From Panicum virgatum (lineage: Eukaryota; Streptophyta; Magnoliopsida; Poales; Poaceae): 64,000 nucleotides of DNA. Shown piece after piece: positions 36,118 to 48,434 of the stretch. The notes beneath the pieces were generated by a model. The model was given only the letters and a program-made list of their open reading frames with translations, searched no databases and was not told the origin of the DNA. Each line of letters begins with the position of its first letter. The stretch's first letter is position 1. A program made the position numbers and the translations under genes. The stretch spans positions 7,118,506 to 7,182,505 of the forward strand of contig NC_053137.1 in the NCBI RefSeq assembly GCF_016808335.1, given 5' to 3'.

Positions 36118-36734
36118 GGGGTGTTTAGTTCCTCCCCTAATTTTTTTAAAGAAAATTATATTTTTTAGGAATATTAAATAAAATTTATTGCACAGATGGA
36201 TTGTAAGTCGCTAGATGAATTTAATGAGTCTAATTAATTCATAATTAGCGGATGACTATTGCAACATCATTGTTGCAAATCATGGATTAAATAGACTCAT
36301 TGGATTCATCTCACGATTTTACAACTTATATGTGTAAAAAAATTTGTGAACAGATTTTATTTAACACTTCTAAATAGCAAGATATTTTTGATGTGACAGG
36401 GTGTAAAATTTTTGAGGAGAAAATCGTCACATCGAATCTTTGAATGTCAATTCGTATATTTAGATGTCAATTTAATATAAAACTAATTGCATAAGTTGCA
36501 ATTAGAGCTCTAAACGAATCTATTAAGTATAATTAATACACGATTAGTGAATGGTTACGGTAGCAATTAGTGGTCAAATTATGGACTAATTAAGATTAAT
36601 AGATTCATCTCGTAATTAAGTCACGACTTATAAAATTAATTTTATAATAAATTTATATTTAGTACTTTTAATTGAGGTGTAAAGATACATATGATGGGAT
36701 TTATAATTTGAAGTGAAAAAAACAAACGAGACCT
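36118..36734. repeat. Nested or merged MITEs of the same family
   Basis: Starts with ggggtgtttagttcct and ends aaacaaacgagacct. The interior carries the family blocks (atgaatttaatgagtctaatta; gattcatctcgtaa) twice, at 36215-36325 and 36515-36620, suggesting two copies, one inside or beside the other. Confidence 0.6.
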
Positions 36735-36839
36735 AACGACCCCCGATGGAGGAATCAATGTAGGCATGAGGTGTCGTGGGGAATCGGCGACCACACACAG
36801 TCGGATCGGAGGTGACAGCTAAAACTCAACCTCATTCAG

Positions 36840-37185
36840 GGCCTGTTTAGTTGTTTTATCTGTGAACGCAAAAAAATTTTGCGTGAGAATCTTGCCAATT
36901 TGAAGTACTAAATGAAATCTATTTATAATTTTTTTTCACAGATGGGTTGTAAATCGCGGGACGAATCTAATGATGCTAATTAATCCATGATTAAGCAATA
37001 ATTAGCGGATGGTTACTGTAGCGTCAATGTTGCAAATCAAGAATTAAGTAGGCTCATTAGATTCGTCTCGCGATTTACAGCCCAACCATGCAAAAAGTTT
37101 TGTAAATAGACATCATTTAGTACTTCAAATTAGTAAGATTCATTTTCACTTTAATTTGTTTACGGGGTGCGAACTAAACAGGGCC
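36840..37185. repeat. Grass MITE (GGGCCTGTTTAGTT), TCA duplication
   Basis: Ends gggcctgtttagttg and gaactaaacagggcc, flanked by TCA (36837-36839, 37186-37188). Interior cgggacgaatctaatgatgc and its mirror attagattcgtctcgcga make a long foldback. Confidence 0.85.
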
Positions 37186-37488
37186 TCAGTACTAGGTGAA
37201 CACAACTCAAATTCAGCCACCCAACCAAACAATATCAAACTAATGCATGATAGAGCTACTGCAGCATACCAAACAACTAGCAAAGCATTGCTACAACCAG
37301 GCTTAGGTTGGCCTGGCTTAGATCTTAGCCACGTTAGATATGAACCAAGCAACCAATTACTATCTATGCGTCTAAGTTCATAGGAAGCGTTAGAAGTAGA
37401 GACAGAGAAGGAGAACATATGAAAAGTTCATGGACACCATTTTGCTCTTCTGTTTGTAAGGCCAAACATCATGTGTTGATTCTTTTAA

Positions 37489-40261
37489 GAGTAAAATGCA
37501 CTGGGGGTCCTTAAACTAATTGATCTGTTCTGTTTAGGTCCATAAACTTCGAAAATATATTTTTAGATCCACGATCTATTCAAGTGTGTCACTTGAGGTT
37601 CAAAACGCCTTTGACCAGTGTTGACCGCCTACGTGGACCGCCACGTCCAATCCAACGTGGCCGCTGGCCGCTGCTTGTGCCTCGCCGCCGACGCAGGAGC
37701 CGGCCACCACCGCCATGGCTCTACACGGATCCGGCCATCGCCGCCATGGCCACCGCGCACAGCAGCTCGCCGCCATGGCCCTTTGCACAGCAGCTCGCTG
37801 TTGACGCTCCTTAGCCCCAATTTGTATACCGCAAGCGCACGGATCGTGTAGCTTTTCTTTTAGAGTATTCCCCCAAAGTTTATCAATTCACGGAACCAAA
37901 AATACAAGAAACAATCTACTAACATTGAGAATCATTTGTGTTGAGATGGTGTAAAACGAATCTAATCTACTAAAAGCGGCAAACACCGAAGGTAGCAAGA
38001 GAAAATTAGAGATAACCAATCTAGATCACCTAGATCATGCACATGTTGTAGTTCAAAGCTAGATGTAGTGAAGCAAGATAGATGTGAATCTCAATGGAAA
38101 GCATCTTTAAACCAAAATCTCCAATCCAATCCTTCGATAACCCGTCTACTAAAGCAACGCCCTGTCACGACGCCCCCTTTTGGACTAAGCTACCCCGAAG
38201 CATGATAAACAAGTCGAACCCCCTTTGATAGTTCCGCCATGAACCTCTAGCCACCACGACTACAAGATCATGCTAAGCGATCTATCTCGATAATAGATCT
38301 AGGATGAAGCAAACCCAAAGAAAAGAACGAAATCGAAAAAGAGAATATGGTCCCTAAAGATTCGGAGTCACAAGTAACTTCACCATGAATGATTGTACAT
38401 CACAAGATCACAACCGGGGCCCTACCTTGATCTTGATGATCCTAGCTCCAGAACTCCGACGTGGTCTTCCTTGCAAGGTTCCCACGTCGGCTAGGGAAGC
38501 CCCTAGACAACTAGCACAACCCTTGGCTCTCCAAAAAGTGTTTCTCTATCTTCTCTGCTCCTTGGCGTCGTCTCCCGAATGACTTGATGCATGAGCCTCG
38601 GGGAGGGGGCTTTAAATAGCCCCAAGAAACCCTAGGTCGAAGGGGAGGCCGAGGCGCCCTGGAAAGGCCCTAGGCCGGCCGGCTTAATGGGCCCAGGCCG
38701 GCCGGCCTGGCCCATTCCTTCGCCGCCTCGCGTTCTCCTTTCTCCCCAAGTCTTCTAGAGTCTTCTGGAGTTTATCCCTTTCACGATTGCACCCCATTGG
38801 ACGTTGTTATCTTCGAGATATCTTCGAGGGAAAGGATAGGACGGAGAATCCTTCCTTAAATCTCTATTTGCTTTGCTTAGCCCCGAAGTATCTTGATCTC
38901 ATCTCGTGGGCTTTGTCCTTTGGGCTTCATTGGAGGGTGGATGTGCATGAACGGACTTCTAGTCATCATGGCCTTTGGTCCTTTGTTTGGGCTTTGGCCT
39001 TCGTCTTTCTTCGTGTTACCGCGCGATCATGGGCCTCGTCATTTCATACTCCAAAATTGGCCAAAAACCTGTAAAAACAAAGTACCTCCAAAATATATGT
39101 GCAAATGTGAAAATGACCAATAATTGGGCCGAGGTTAGGATGGTTAGTGATTTTGATATTAAATTCATGCTATTATCAAAGTTAAACAGGGGATAAAATG
39201 GGTACTTAAGGAGTGTCAACACTCGCCGCCGCCGCTTGGCGCGACGCCACGGTCGCGCACGAGGGAAAGGGAAAAGGGGGAGGAAGCTGCCGCCCGACGA
39301 GTACTCCGTGCCGCCCAAGCATAGAGTCGCGGCCACCACCTGGGGTCTGCGCGGTGCCGCCAGACCTCTGGGAGCCACTCGGGTCCGCGTCGAGCCGCGC
39401 GCTGCCCATGCCGGGGCTGGAGCTCGCCCACTGCACCGACGATGCGGGCAGTGCGGGCCCGCGACGCGTGCGGCGGAGGGAGTAGGGGATGGCGGCGCAG
39501 CCCCGTGGCGCGCGTGGTCAGAGGAGGGTGCGCCGGAGAAGGGAGGGAGACGGAGGCCGGCGCAGCTCGCCGTCGCCGTCGCGGAGCTTGAGGGGCGCGG
39601 AGTCGAGGAGAGCTCATCCGGAGGCCCTGCTCCTCCGATACGCCGCCATCGGGGAGGGAGAAGGCGTGGGGAGGGAGGGCCGGTGCCGTCGGGGGGCCCT
39701 GCTCGTCCGCGACCACCTGTGCTCTCCCGGCGTGGCCACCTGTGCTGGGGCGTGGGAAATGTCGGCCGGCTCGGGCGAGCTCAGCCATGGCGCGGGACAC
39801 CCGGAGCTTGAGCCCTCGCCGGCGCACAGAGGAGAGGGAGTGGCAGAGCTCGAGCCCTCCACCGTCGTCGCACGCTCCTCCGGCCGCCCCTGCTCTGCCG
39901 CCTCCGCGCCGCGCCGCACCGTGTGGCTCCTCCGCCTCCGCGCAGGCTGCCCCCGCCCTGGCCACCCGCAGCGCCGCGCCGGCCGGCCGCTGCCGCCCGC
40001 CCACCCCGCCGCGTGCGGATCCGGCCGGCGAGTTGGAGCATGAAGGGGAGATGAGGGTGAGCCAGCGGAGCACGCGGGGTGGCCAACGACCATGTTGGAT
40101 CGAATGTGGCGGTCCACGTAGGTAGTCAACACTGGTCAGAGGCGTTTTGGACCTCAAGTGACACACTTGAATAGATCGTGGGCCTAAAAATGCATTTTCA
40201 AATTTCATGGACCGAAACAGAACATGTCAACTAGTTTAAGGACCCCCAGTGCATTTTACTC
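37489..40261. mobile_element. Mutator-like element (non-autonomous, Pack-MULE-like) with 9-bp target duplication
   Basis: Long terminal inverted repeats of about 190 bp: gagtaaaatgcactgggggt at the left is matched by acccccagtgcattttactc at the right, and similarity continues through the gtccacgtaggtagtcaaca region near 40113. Flanked by ttcttttaa at 37480-37488 and 40262-40270, the 9-bp duplication typical of Mutator. There is no transposase. Between the arms lies GC-rich DNA with many overlapping open frames (37670-37798 and 39222-40090), like captured host sequence, but I cannot name a parent gene. The element is interrupted by a solo LTR. Confidence 0.88.
37799..39221 (-). mobile_element. 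Solo LTR nested in the MULE, 5-bp target duplication
   Basis: Starts tgttgacgctccttagcccc, ends taaggagtgtcaaca, and is flanked by CTCGC on both sides (37794-37798, 39222-39226). The 1423-bp body has no coding frame. The end ttgtataccgcaagcgcacgg is the reverse complement of text I associate with 3' ends of grass gypsy LTRs, so orientation is probably minus. It contains tttaaatagcccc near 38610. No internal domain or second LTR, consistent with LTR-LTR recombination. Confidence 0.85.
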
Positions 40262-40270
40262 TTCTTTTAA

Positions 40271-40972
40271 ATACAGGCTCTGCCTCCCACAGGGATTAGG
40301 GCGGTGTGTGTTTCGATCCTAGGCAAGCTTTCTTTGCATCAGATATATGTGGCAATCTTTTCAAAGTGACTCGACCTATCCGAAAAGTTATATGGTCTTT
40401 TTGCCTACAATGGGAAAAGGTGAAACAAGGCTTGCTTATGGATACTTGAATTCACAATTTGTTCAATTTAAGAGTTATTTTTTATAAATGGAGTACACAT
40501 TTTGAAAGTCATAATGCATATTTTTAAATTTTAAAACAATTCATATTTTTGTACGCTTGTTTTTTTTGAATTACAAACTATCACACACAGAAGAGCATGT
40601 GCACTCTATTTCTATGAGCACTTCTGATAGACCGAGGTAACAACGTATTTGGAGATTGTGAAGTCACCATGAACGTGTTGTTGTCGACGACATGTCACCT
40701 ATCATTGAAAGAACGGTTTAAAGAACATATAAATATGAACACTCACATATGTAAACGCGCACACCTCCTCCTACGATCACCTTGAGAAGTTGGACCGAAA
40801 CATCTTGATATACAATACATGAAAAAAAGAGAATCCAAACTAAGTCGGTGTCTTAAACGTGAATGTACATAGTAGATCCCATCATGAGAACTAATGTAAA
40901 AATACGAGCATCCGTGTCACACTATATTTAATCTGCATAAATATTGCTAGTAATCCACCGATGCAGGGCATA
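40271..40972. other. Gene-free AT-rich spacer
   Basis: No long open frame and no recognised repeat. Confidence 0.4.
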
Positions 40973-41389
40973 CTCCCTCCGTCCCAGTTTAACCGCATTT
41001 GTACCATTCAAAAAATATCCCATATTAACTGCACTCCTCCGTACTCAGCCTATGTTTGTTTTGGGCCGCGCGGCGGTGCATTTGTCAAATAAAAAATCTC
41101 GCGGCCGCAGCAGCAGGAGGGAGCCTCGCGGCCGATCTGGACCGTCCACTTCTCGGTCACCCCTCCGACCCTGCTGCCACGTCGCACGGGCCGCCGACTG
41201 CCTCCAGAGGTGGTAGAAAAAAACTATTGGGAAAAGGATACTCCGTAGATCGAGAGAGAGACTGGTTCTCACCAGGTCTGGCAGAGGCAGCAGAATACCT
41301 GCTGTACCCTAAGTTATACAGGGGTAGTAACGTCATTATCTATGAATACTAAGTTTTCTATTCAAATTCTACAATTGGGACAGATGGAG
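40973..41389. repeat. Long Stowaway-like element with GC-rich interior
   Basis: Ends ctcccctccgt-like ctccctccgtcccagttt and attgggacagatggag, flanked by TA (40971-40972, 41390-41391). At 417 bp it is long for the family; the centre (41060-41215) is GC-rich, suggesting an internal insertion or captured DNA. Confidence 0.7.
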
Positions 41390-42045
41390 TACTCTGATTT
41401 GAAAAAGTAGCATCCTTAAATTCGCGTTCAAGGATTTTTTTTGACAAATTCAGAATACACGCACAAGATTTTTTTTTTGAAAAACACAGGCTCAAGATTT
41501 TATCATTAAAAAAAGATTCTATCATTAAAGCGCAATATTTGAACGTGCCAGGTGCCAACGTGCTGCCCACTCATTGAATGGCAGGCACTCGAGTGCCCAA
41601 CTGTTCTATCGCTCCGCGCACCCACCGTTCCAGCCCCGTTCCGAACCATCCAGAAGCCCAATCGCCTCCCCGCCCAGCCGACGGCTGAGATCCACCACTT
41701 CCTCATGCCTCGTCACATCCGACGGCCCATCCGCCCCACGCCCTCCGCGGCCATTTCTCCGCCCTTCATTCACCGCGCCAGCTCGCCAACTTTTACTGCT
41801 CCCATCAAAGCCGCGCACACGAAAAGCGCGCGGCGGGGGTGGCGGTAAAAATAGAAAGAAAGAAAAAAAAACAGCACGCGAGCGAGCGCCTCCGCGTTTC
41901 GAGCGGAAAGGGGAAAGTAGAACAAGGAGAGATCGAGAGAAATTAAAAAAAAATCCACCGGCTTCTCGTGGTCTCCTTCCAAACCCTAGCGCCGCGCCGC
42001 ACCGCCCCACCGCGCCGTCGCCGCCGCCGCCGCCGCCGCGCGCCC
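41390..42045 (+). promoter_or_regulatory. Promoter and 5' UTR region of the EBS-like gene
   Basis: AT-rich to about 41540, then GC-rich and C-rich with a (ccg)n run just before the start codon (42008-42040). No clear TATA box. The minus-strand open frame of 134 codons here has no conserved feature. Confidence 0.45.
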
Positions 42046-45000
42046 ATGGCCAAGTCGCGGCCGCCCAAGCGGATCCTCGAGTCCTATACCATCAAGGGAT
42101 CCGACAAAGTCATCAAGCGTGAGCCCCCTCTCTGCCCCTTCTGATCCGGAATTCGCGGGGGGTTTGGGGGGATTTTCCTGTGGAACAGCTTGTTTCGCGG
42201 GGTATGGGGATGGGGGGACTCGATTCCCGGGCCCTGGGATTCGCGGGGTGTTCGCTTCGGGGTGTGGATTGATGCCGCCGGAAATGGTCGCGTCCATTGG
42301 GCCATTTCGACCGCTGTGTGCTGGGTTGGGAATGGTATTTGGTTGTGCTTCTACCGTGGTTATTTCGGTTGTTTGGTGCTCTGCTCACTGCGCAGAACTC
42401 GATGCCTAATTGTGGTTTGAGATCAATTGGCACCGTGAAGGCGCAATCTTCGAGGGGGGTTAGCATCACAGTGCTAGTATAATAGAGCTCTGCTCTGATC
42501 GCTGCAAACTTCCATTTGCAATTCTTCTGTTAGCGGCGAATTCTGTTTGCGGGAAAGTTCAGACTTTCAGTATTTTTTTTAGAAGAAGACTTTCAGTATT
42601 TGTGGATGCGCTTGTTTCGGCTTGGCATGTATGCGTATAGAACAAGCTCTATTTTTTACTTAGGGTGGTTGATGAACAGTCTATTACGATTTAAGTGCTC
42701 TTAGATTAGATTATCCCCAGCTCACTAGTATATCCTCTTGCCTCAGCACTCGCATTGCAGCTTGAAAGCCGGCACGTGAACAGCGTATTTTGCTACAGTA
42801 GTTCCATCAAGCTGCCTTAGAACAGTAGGGGTGGTTTTGTTTATGTTAATATTTCTCAGTGCTTTGATGAACAATGCTCCTTTTGCATTTGATTGATTCT
42901 CTAATTTTGTTTCTTCCAGCTGGCGATTGTGTGCTAATGAGAGCATATGATGCACCAAAGCCACCCTATGTGGCAAGAGTTGAGGCAATTGAGGCAGCAG
43001 GATCTCGAGGCACAAATGTGAGAGTACGAGTCAGATGGTATTATAGGCCTGAGGAGTCCATTGGTGGGAGGCGTCCTTTTCACGGTTCCAAGGAGGTCTT
43101 CCTCTCTGACCACTATGATGTACAAAGCGCTGACACGATCGAAGGGAAGTGCAATGTCCACAGCTTCCGGACTTATACAAAGCTTGATTCTGTCAATGCT
43201 GAGGATTTCTTCTGCCGCTTTGAGTATAAATCAGCGACAGGCAGCTTCGTGCCCGACCGGATTGCTGTGTAAGAATTCAGCTTTTTTTTTTGCGATTACA
43301 TCATTTTAAATTTGCAAGCTGTTGCAAGTTCCATATTATCAGGTCCATTGATTTGTGCAAGTGTTGATCTCTTACTACCGCTAGTCTGAAATAGATTATG
43401 CTTCAGATAGCTAGCTTTAGTTTTCCAAAGTAGCATTTCACCCTACACGCTCCTTTATGGGTTTGCTTATTGGTATTGGAGTTAGATCAATTACAAAATT
43501 ACTAGGAGTAGAAACATTTATAAACCATATGTGTATTTCTTCCCTTATATTGTGTGGATAGGGGCACAAGGTCAAAATCATGAGTACCTTGAATTGCGGT
43601 ATAGATGATACTTGCCCTTAGTTTAGTTCCATGTCCTTTGTCGATGATTTTCGCACGTTGCTCCAGCGATTCCACACATGCTTTTATTTTAGAAGTGGTA
43701 GTTGTTTTTTTAAGGCCATAATTTTGGTAAGTTCATATATGTTTGCATTGGCATGCACCTGTATGCCTTCAATACGATTTATTCATTTCTATGTTTTTCT
43801 TAAAGAGGTGCTATGAATATCAAATATGAAAATGACATGGAATGATGGAATCCAATCATCTCCTCCAATAGCTGGTATTGGTTACCATTACTATTGAGGA
43901 AAATAAAAGAGGCACTGAAAGGTTCATGCTGTCTAGAAATTTTTTTGTTTAGGCCTTCTATTGGGTATTGGTTCCTTCTTGACTATGGAAGCGATATTCC
44001 AAACAATGCCCCTGCAGTGTGTTGTTCCTTAAAATCGTACTCTTTGTTTGATTACAAAGGTGACCCATGGAGTTAGCTGCCGGCAATCATAGTCACAAAG
44101 TTCCTGGGTCGAGGAACGGGGTCGAGGGTCGTCCCTTTAAAAAATTATGGTACGAAGGGGTATACCTCTATGGAATGATAAATTATTATGTGGAACGTGA
44201 CCCTAATTCATCTGGGTCGATATCTTCGGGTCGATGCGTCTTTAAAAAGACAAAAACTATATATATGTGCTACTAATGAAGAAACTAATCTGCACAAGCA
44301 TATAAGAAATGTATAAAATAGTACATTTAGACCATACTACACATACTCAGCTCATTATCTAACAAAAACCACACCAATTCATTGTCCTTAATCTTCTTAT
44401 CCCGATTAAATCTGCTAGCAATGGGACTGCGACCCCTCTCAAACCGGGACGCGATCCAACCTTGAATGGGACATTGAACCTCTTCGACCCCGACCCTCGA
44501 ATCGGAACGGCGTTCCCGGGTCGTGGGACGAGGCATCGACCCCGAATTCTGTGACTATGCCAGCAATTAAAAAGGTGGTATTGGGGTAGATAGAGAAATT
44601 AGAGTTTGGGGATCACAGTTAGAAGCGAGGATATTTCTTGCTTGATTTTGAAATAGACACATGACCTCCTTGAATAGTGGATGCAGACCTCAACTTTTTG
44701 TAACAGGACCCAATTTCCTAATTGTCCTGTGACTCTATTTCCTAATTACCTACTATGAACCTAAGCTCATCAACTCCTGGACTCGCATGCGATCCTCCAC
44801 CTCAAAGTTCTTAAGGTGTCGCCAGGCGGCAAATTCAGATACAACTTCAGCCCTATTACTAGTGCTAACCAAACTACATAATGACTCCAATCTTCCTCCT
44901 GTGCTACTCTGTACAGAATATGGACTGCTACTTGTCTGCCTTACCCTGTTATTCTTGGTGCTTCTTGGTTTTGAGCTGATGACACTACAGCTTATCTTAT

Positions 45001-46600
45001 ATTGGGTTGATTTTGACTTGAACTAACAACATTTATTTTACTCCCATTGTATTGTAAAACAAATCCCTGTTATTGCTAGTCTTAGGCTACCTTACCTATT
45101 TGCAGGTCTGATTTATGCATAGTTCTTGAATCTGAATGATCATTTTTGTTTGTTTCTCATCGCTTTTGAAATACATGTGCCAGGTTTTGCAAGTGTGAGA
45201 TGCCATACAACCCTGATGATCTTATGATCCAATGTGAGGAATGTTCTGATTGGTGAGTATATTGATGAAGATCAAAGAGAAACTGATTTCTCAAAGTCTT
45301 GGCAAAATTTTTGTTGATACAAGATAATACTTATTTTCTTCTGGTGCATTTTTAAGTCAACAGATTGTTTTGTTGGCCTATGAATAGGTGGATTTGGTTT
45401 ATATGTTTGCGATTAGGTAAAAGATACGAATTTGCTTGTTTATATGTTTGTGATTAGGTAAACGATACGAATTTGCTGGTAGGAAACCATTGCGTAATGC
45501 AAAAGTAACTAACCTGAACTGTACCAGATTGGCCAAAAATGAGTCACCTTTGTATGGTTTGTAATGCAGTATGATAATCGCTGCACTTCCTCCGCTGAGG
45601 ATCAAGTATGACAAAACCAAATAAAAATAGGACATGTTCATTGCTAAGACGAAGTGTTTGTGATTAGGTAAACGGTACGAATTTGCTGGTAGGAAACCAT
45701 TGCGTAATGCAAAAGTAACTAACCTGAACTGTACCAGATTGGCCAAAAATGAGTCACCTTTGTATGGTTTGTAATGCAGTATGATAATCGCTGCACTTCC
45801 TCCGCTGAGGATCAAGTATGACAAAACCAAATAAAAATAGGACATGTTCATTGCTAAGACGAAGTGTTTGTGATTAGGTAAACGGTACGAATTTGCTGGT
45901 AGGAAACCATTGCGTAATGCAAAAGTAACAAACCTGAACTGTACCAGATTGGCAAAAAATGAGTTACCTTTGTATGGTTTGTAATGCAGTATGATAATCG
46001 CTGCACTTCCTCCGCTGAGGATCAAGTATGACAAAACCAAATAAAAATAGGACATGTTCATTGCTAAGACGAAGTGCTATTCACCTACACTGAGTTCTGT
46101 TCTCAAATTCTTAGGCAGGTCGTCATTTTTGTTTTCATGCCTTTCACACACATATCTCAGTAGAAATTGTCCCCATTAAGACTTAAGGTCAACTTATAAC
46201 TTTTTCTGGACACTGATCCATTCACATATCTGTCTGCGCGCCCGCGCTTGTGTGATTGACCAGCAATTTGTGATATGTAATTACACGTGCTGTAACTGTT
46301 GCTTCTGTTTTCCAGGTTTCACCCTGCTTGCATTGGGATGACTATCAAAGAAGCAAAGAAACTTGAACATTTTTTCTGCCAGACTTGTACAGCCGAAAAT
46401 GGGAAGATGGCAGAGAATTCTCATGAAGCTACAGCACAATCAGAAGAAAAGGTAACTGTTGTGTGATGGGATTGCTGCTTATCATTGATGCAAATTTGTT
46501 TTTGTTATTTTAAAGTTACAATGCATATGGGAATTTTGTTGAATAATATAACTTGAAATGATCTCTTCAGCCAGTGGAGTCAAAAAGACGGAGAAGATGA
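42046..46600 (+). CDS. EBS: BAH-PHD chromatin reader, EBS/SHL family, 218 aa
   Basis: Exons: 42046-42118, 42920-43268, 45184-45252, 46316-46451, 46571-46600 (657 nt, phases consistent). The N-terminus [20 protein letters not shown] fits EBS better than SHL. A BAH domain (about residues 24-140) includes [25 protein letters not shown] and [17 protein letters not shown] finger (about 141-195) has [26 protein letters not shown] and FFCQTC as zinc ligands and aromatic-cage residues. It ends with a basic KRRRR tail after an acidic linker. In Arabidopsis EBS binds H3K27me3 through BAH and H3K4me2/3 through PHD and delays flowering. It acts in the nucleus. Intron 2 (43269-45183) holds a hAT-like element, intron 3 (45253-46315) a tandem array. 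No break was seen. Confidence 0.95.
44088..44559. mobile_element. hAT-like non-autonomous element in EBS intron 2
   Basis: Ends catagtcacaaagttcctgg and gaattctgtgactatg are inverted repeats. Flanked by 8-bp near-identical sequences ccggcaat (44080-44087) and ccagcaat (44560-44567). 472 bp, no transposase; the interior repeats gggtcga words in both arms. Confidence 0.72.
45448..46077. repeat. Three 210-bp tandem repeats in EBS intron 3
   Basis: The unit starting gtgattaggtaaacg recurs at exactly 210-bp spacing (45451, 45661, 45871) and ends gctaagacgaagtg. Copies differ at only a few bases. Since 210 is a multiple of three, an antisense frame stays open for 220 codons across the array. A shorter, diverged piece sits just upstream at 45411-45447. 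Confidence 0.95.
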
Positions 46601-47563
46601 TGGCCCTGCTGATTAATCTATGAAAATTATGTGCGGTTGTACAAAAGCCATCTGAGGTCTGTAATGCTATTTGTTGTCGCAGTTTGTGGCTCTGGGACCC
46701 CCTAATGTCTGGCACACGCTGTACATAGTAGCTTGCAACCTGATCATATTGTTGTATTAGAGAGCATACTAGGATTTGCATGGTAGTGTTGGACTATCAG
46801 AGTATGTGTAGGTTATGGCAGCCCAATGCCAACATCAGGTGATCAAGCTTCTCTGGGCATTTTAGGACTCCTTCAGCATCCAGAAATAATACTGCCACAC
46901 AGCTGGGCCTGGCCAGTCATCGTGTTCGTTCTTGGGAAAACTTTGTACTGTCATGTGAACTTTGAAATTGTCCATGTAATGCAAGCATCTCGGTGTGGTA
47001 CCTGCAAAATTGTTGCTTGGAATAGGAAACTTGATTGTAAAAAGCCAGTAATAGAGAAGAAAATCTCCATCACTCTATCAAGTGTATTTATCTACACGTG
47101 TTTGCATTTTTATCTTTCAGAAAAAAAACAAAGATGCTTTTAGCATTTATCAGTTGTGAAACTGCCTGGATTGAAGGAAAAGCAATACCTGTTCAACCAG
47201 ACATATAATTAATCCGAAGATACAGATTGTTTCAAGTGATTGCTCCAAATTAAAGTAAAAAAACATGAAACCACTTATCTAATCCAGTTGACCAGCAAAA
47301 TCCCATCACCAAATAAGAAAGAGGATCACGAATCGAGAAGCATTTCAGCTAGCATTGGATAGCTGTAGGCAACAAATAAGTGTGTATTCAAAACATGGAG
47401 GTCTAGTCTCGATCAACTAAACTGAACAACTCAAGAGAGCAGCCGAAAAAGGCATTGTGGCCAGAAAGATTTTGTACCTTCTAGGGGCCACTTTTTTGGG
47501 ACAAACCTTCACCCTTTTTTCCCAGATGCGGTAGCAGCCTGCTGCTGTCTTGTGGGATTCAGC
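46601..47563 (+). other. 3' UTR of the EBS-like gene and spacer
   Basis: The likely 3' UTR runs to about 47050. The rest, up to the MAPK pseudogene, shows no coding signal. Confidence 0.45.
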
Positions 47564-48434
47564 ATCACGTTTCTTCAAGATCAGAAAACTGCTTCTTAAA
47601 TTGTTCAACAGCACTGTGTAACATAGCCAGCGAGTATTCCAATATCCCATGAGATAGTTGAAACGAAGGAATAAATGAGTAAATACATGCATGCAGAAAG
47701 CACCATAAATGTGCAAATACAGAAAAGCTAAAACCTTGGGTAGAGAAAGGTTGTCCTCTCTGTGCCGTTTATATAGCTATTCAGCAATTGCGGGTGATAT
47801 TCCAGTTTCTCCGGAATATCAACTCCCTTATCTCTTCCTTTACATTCTTTTGTGCTCAAAGTCAAATTCCACTTTTTTGATTGACTGACAAGATGGCTCT
47901 CTTTCAACCCTGGCAAGACCTTTGAAGTATGGATCACGCAATGCCTGACACAAAAAAGTATTTAAAGAACCTCACAAACACTTAGGATTACCAAGTAAGG
48001 TTGCAAGCAACATCACACGCCCAATTTCATAGAGGAAAATGAACTGAGGCAGCAGAAAAAATTAATGTAGCAGAGCACCAAAGGATTACCTCTTCTGCAG
48101 TTGGACGTCCTTTGGGTCAAACACTAATAGCTTTTACAATAGTTTAAGTGCCAAAGGATCTGCATTTGGAATCTTGTGAGAAAATGGAACTGGGTCTTTC
48201 TTTCTCATGCTGCTCAAGTACTTTCTTGCTTTCTCATTCCGAACCTGAAAAGGAATTAAAAAAATGAAATATAGAACAACAAAGACAAGCATTTATATCT
48301 CCACCTAAATATATACAGAGTTTAACAAGACAATGGTGAAATGTAGTAACATGCCACGATAGAACTCATTGTCAAGAGGGGGGAGGGGGGGAGAATAATA
48401 TGCTCAAAGAATCGTAATTACTAACTGAATTCCT

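Noticed and set aside
39216..40208. 330-codon minus-strand open frame
   Set aside because: Lies in the GC-rich interior and inverted repeat of the Mutator-like element; several overlapping frames are open on both strands and no domain is visible.
45399..46061. 220-codon minus-strand open frame of three repeated 70-residue units in EBS intron 3
   Set aside because: It follows from a 210-bp tandem repeat whose length is a multiple of three, lies inside an intron, and has no homology I recognise.
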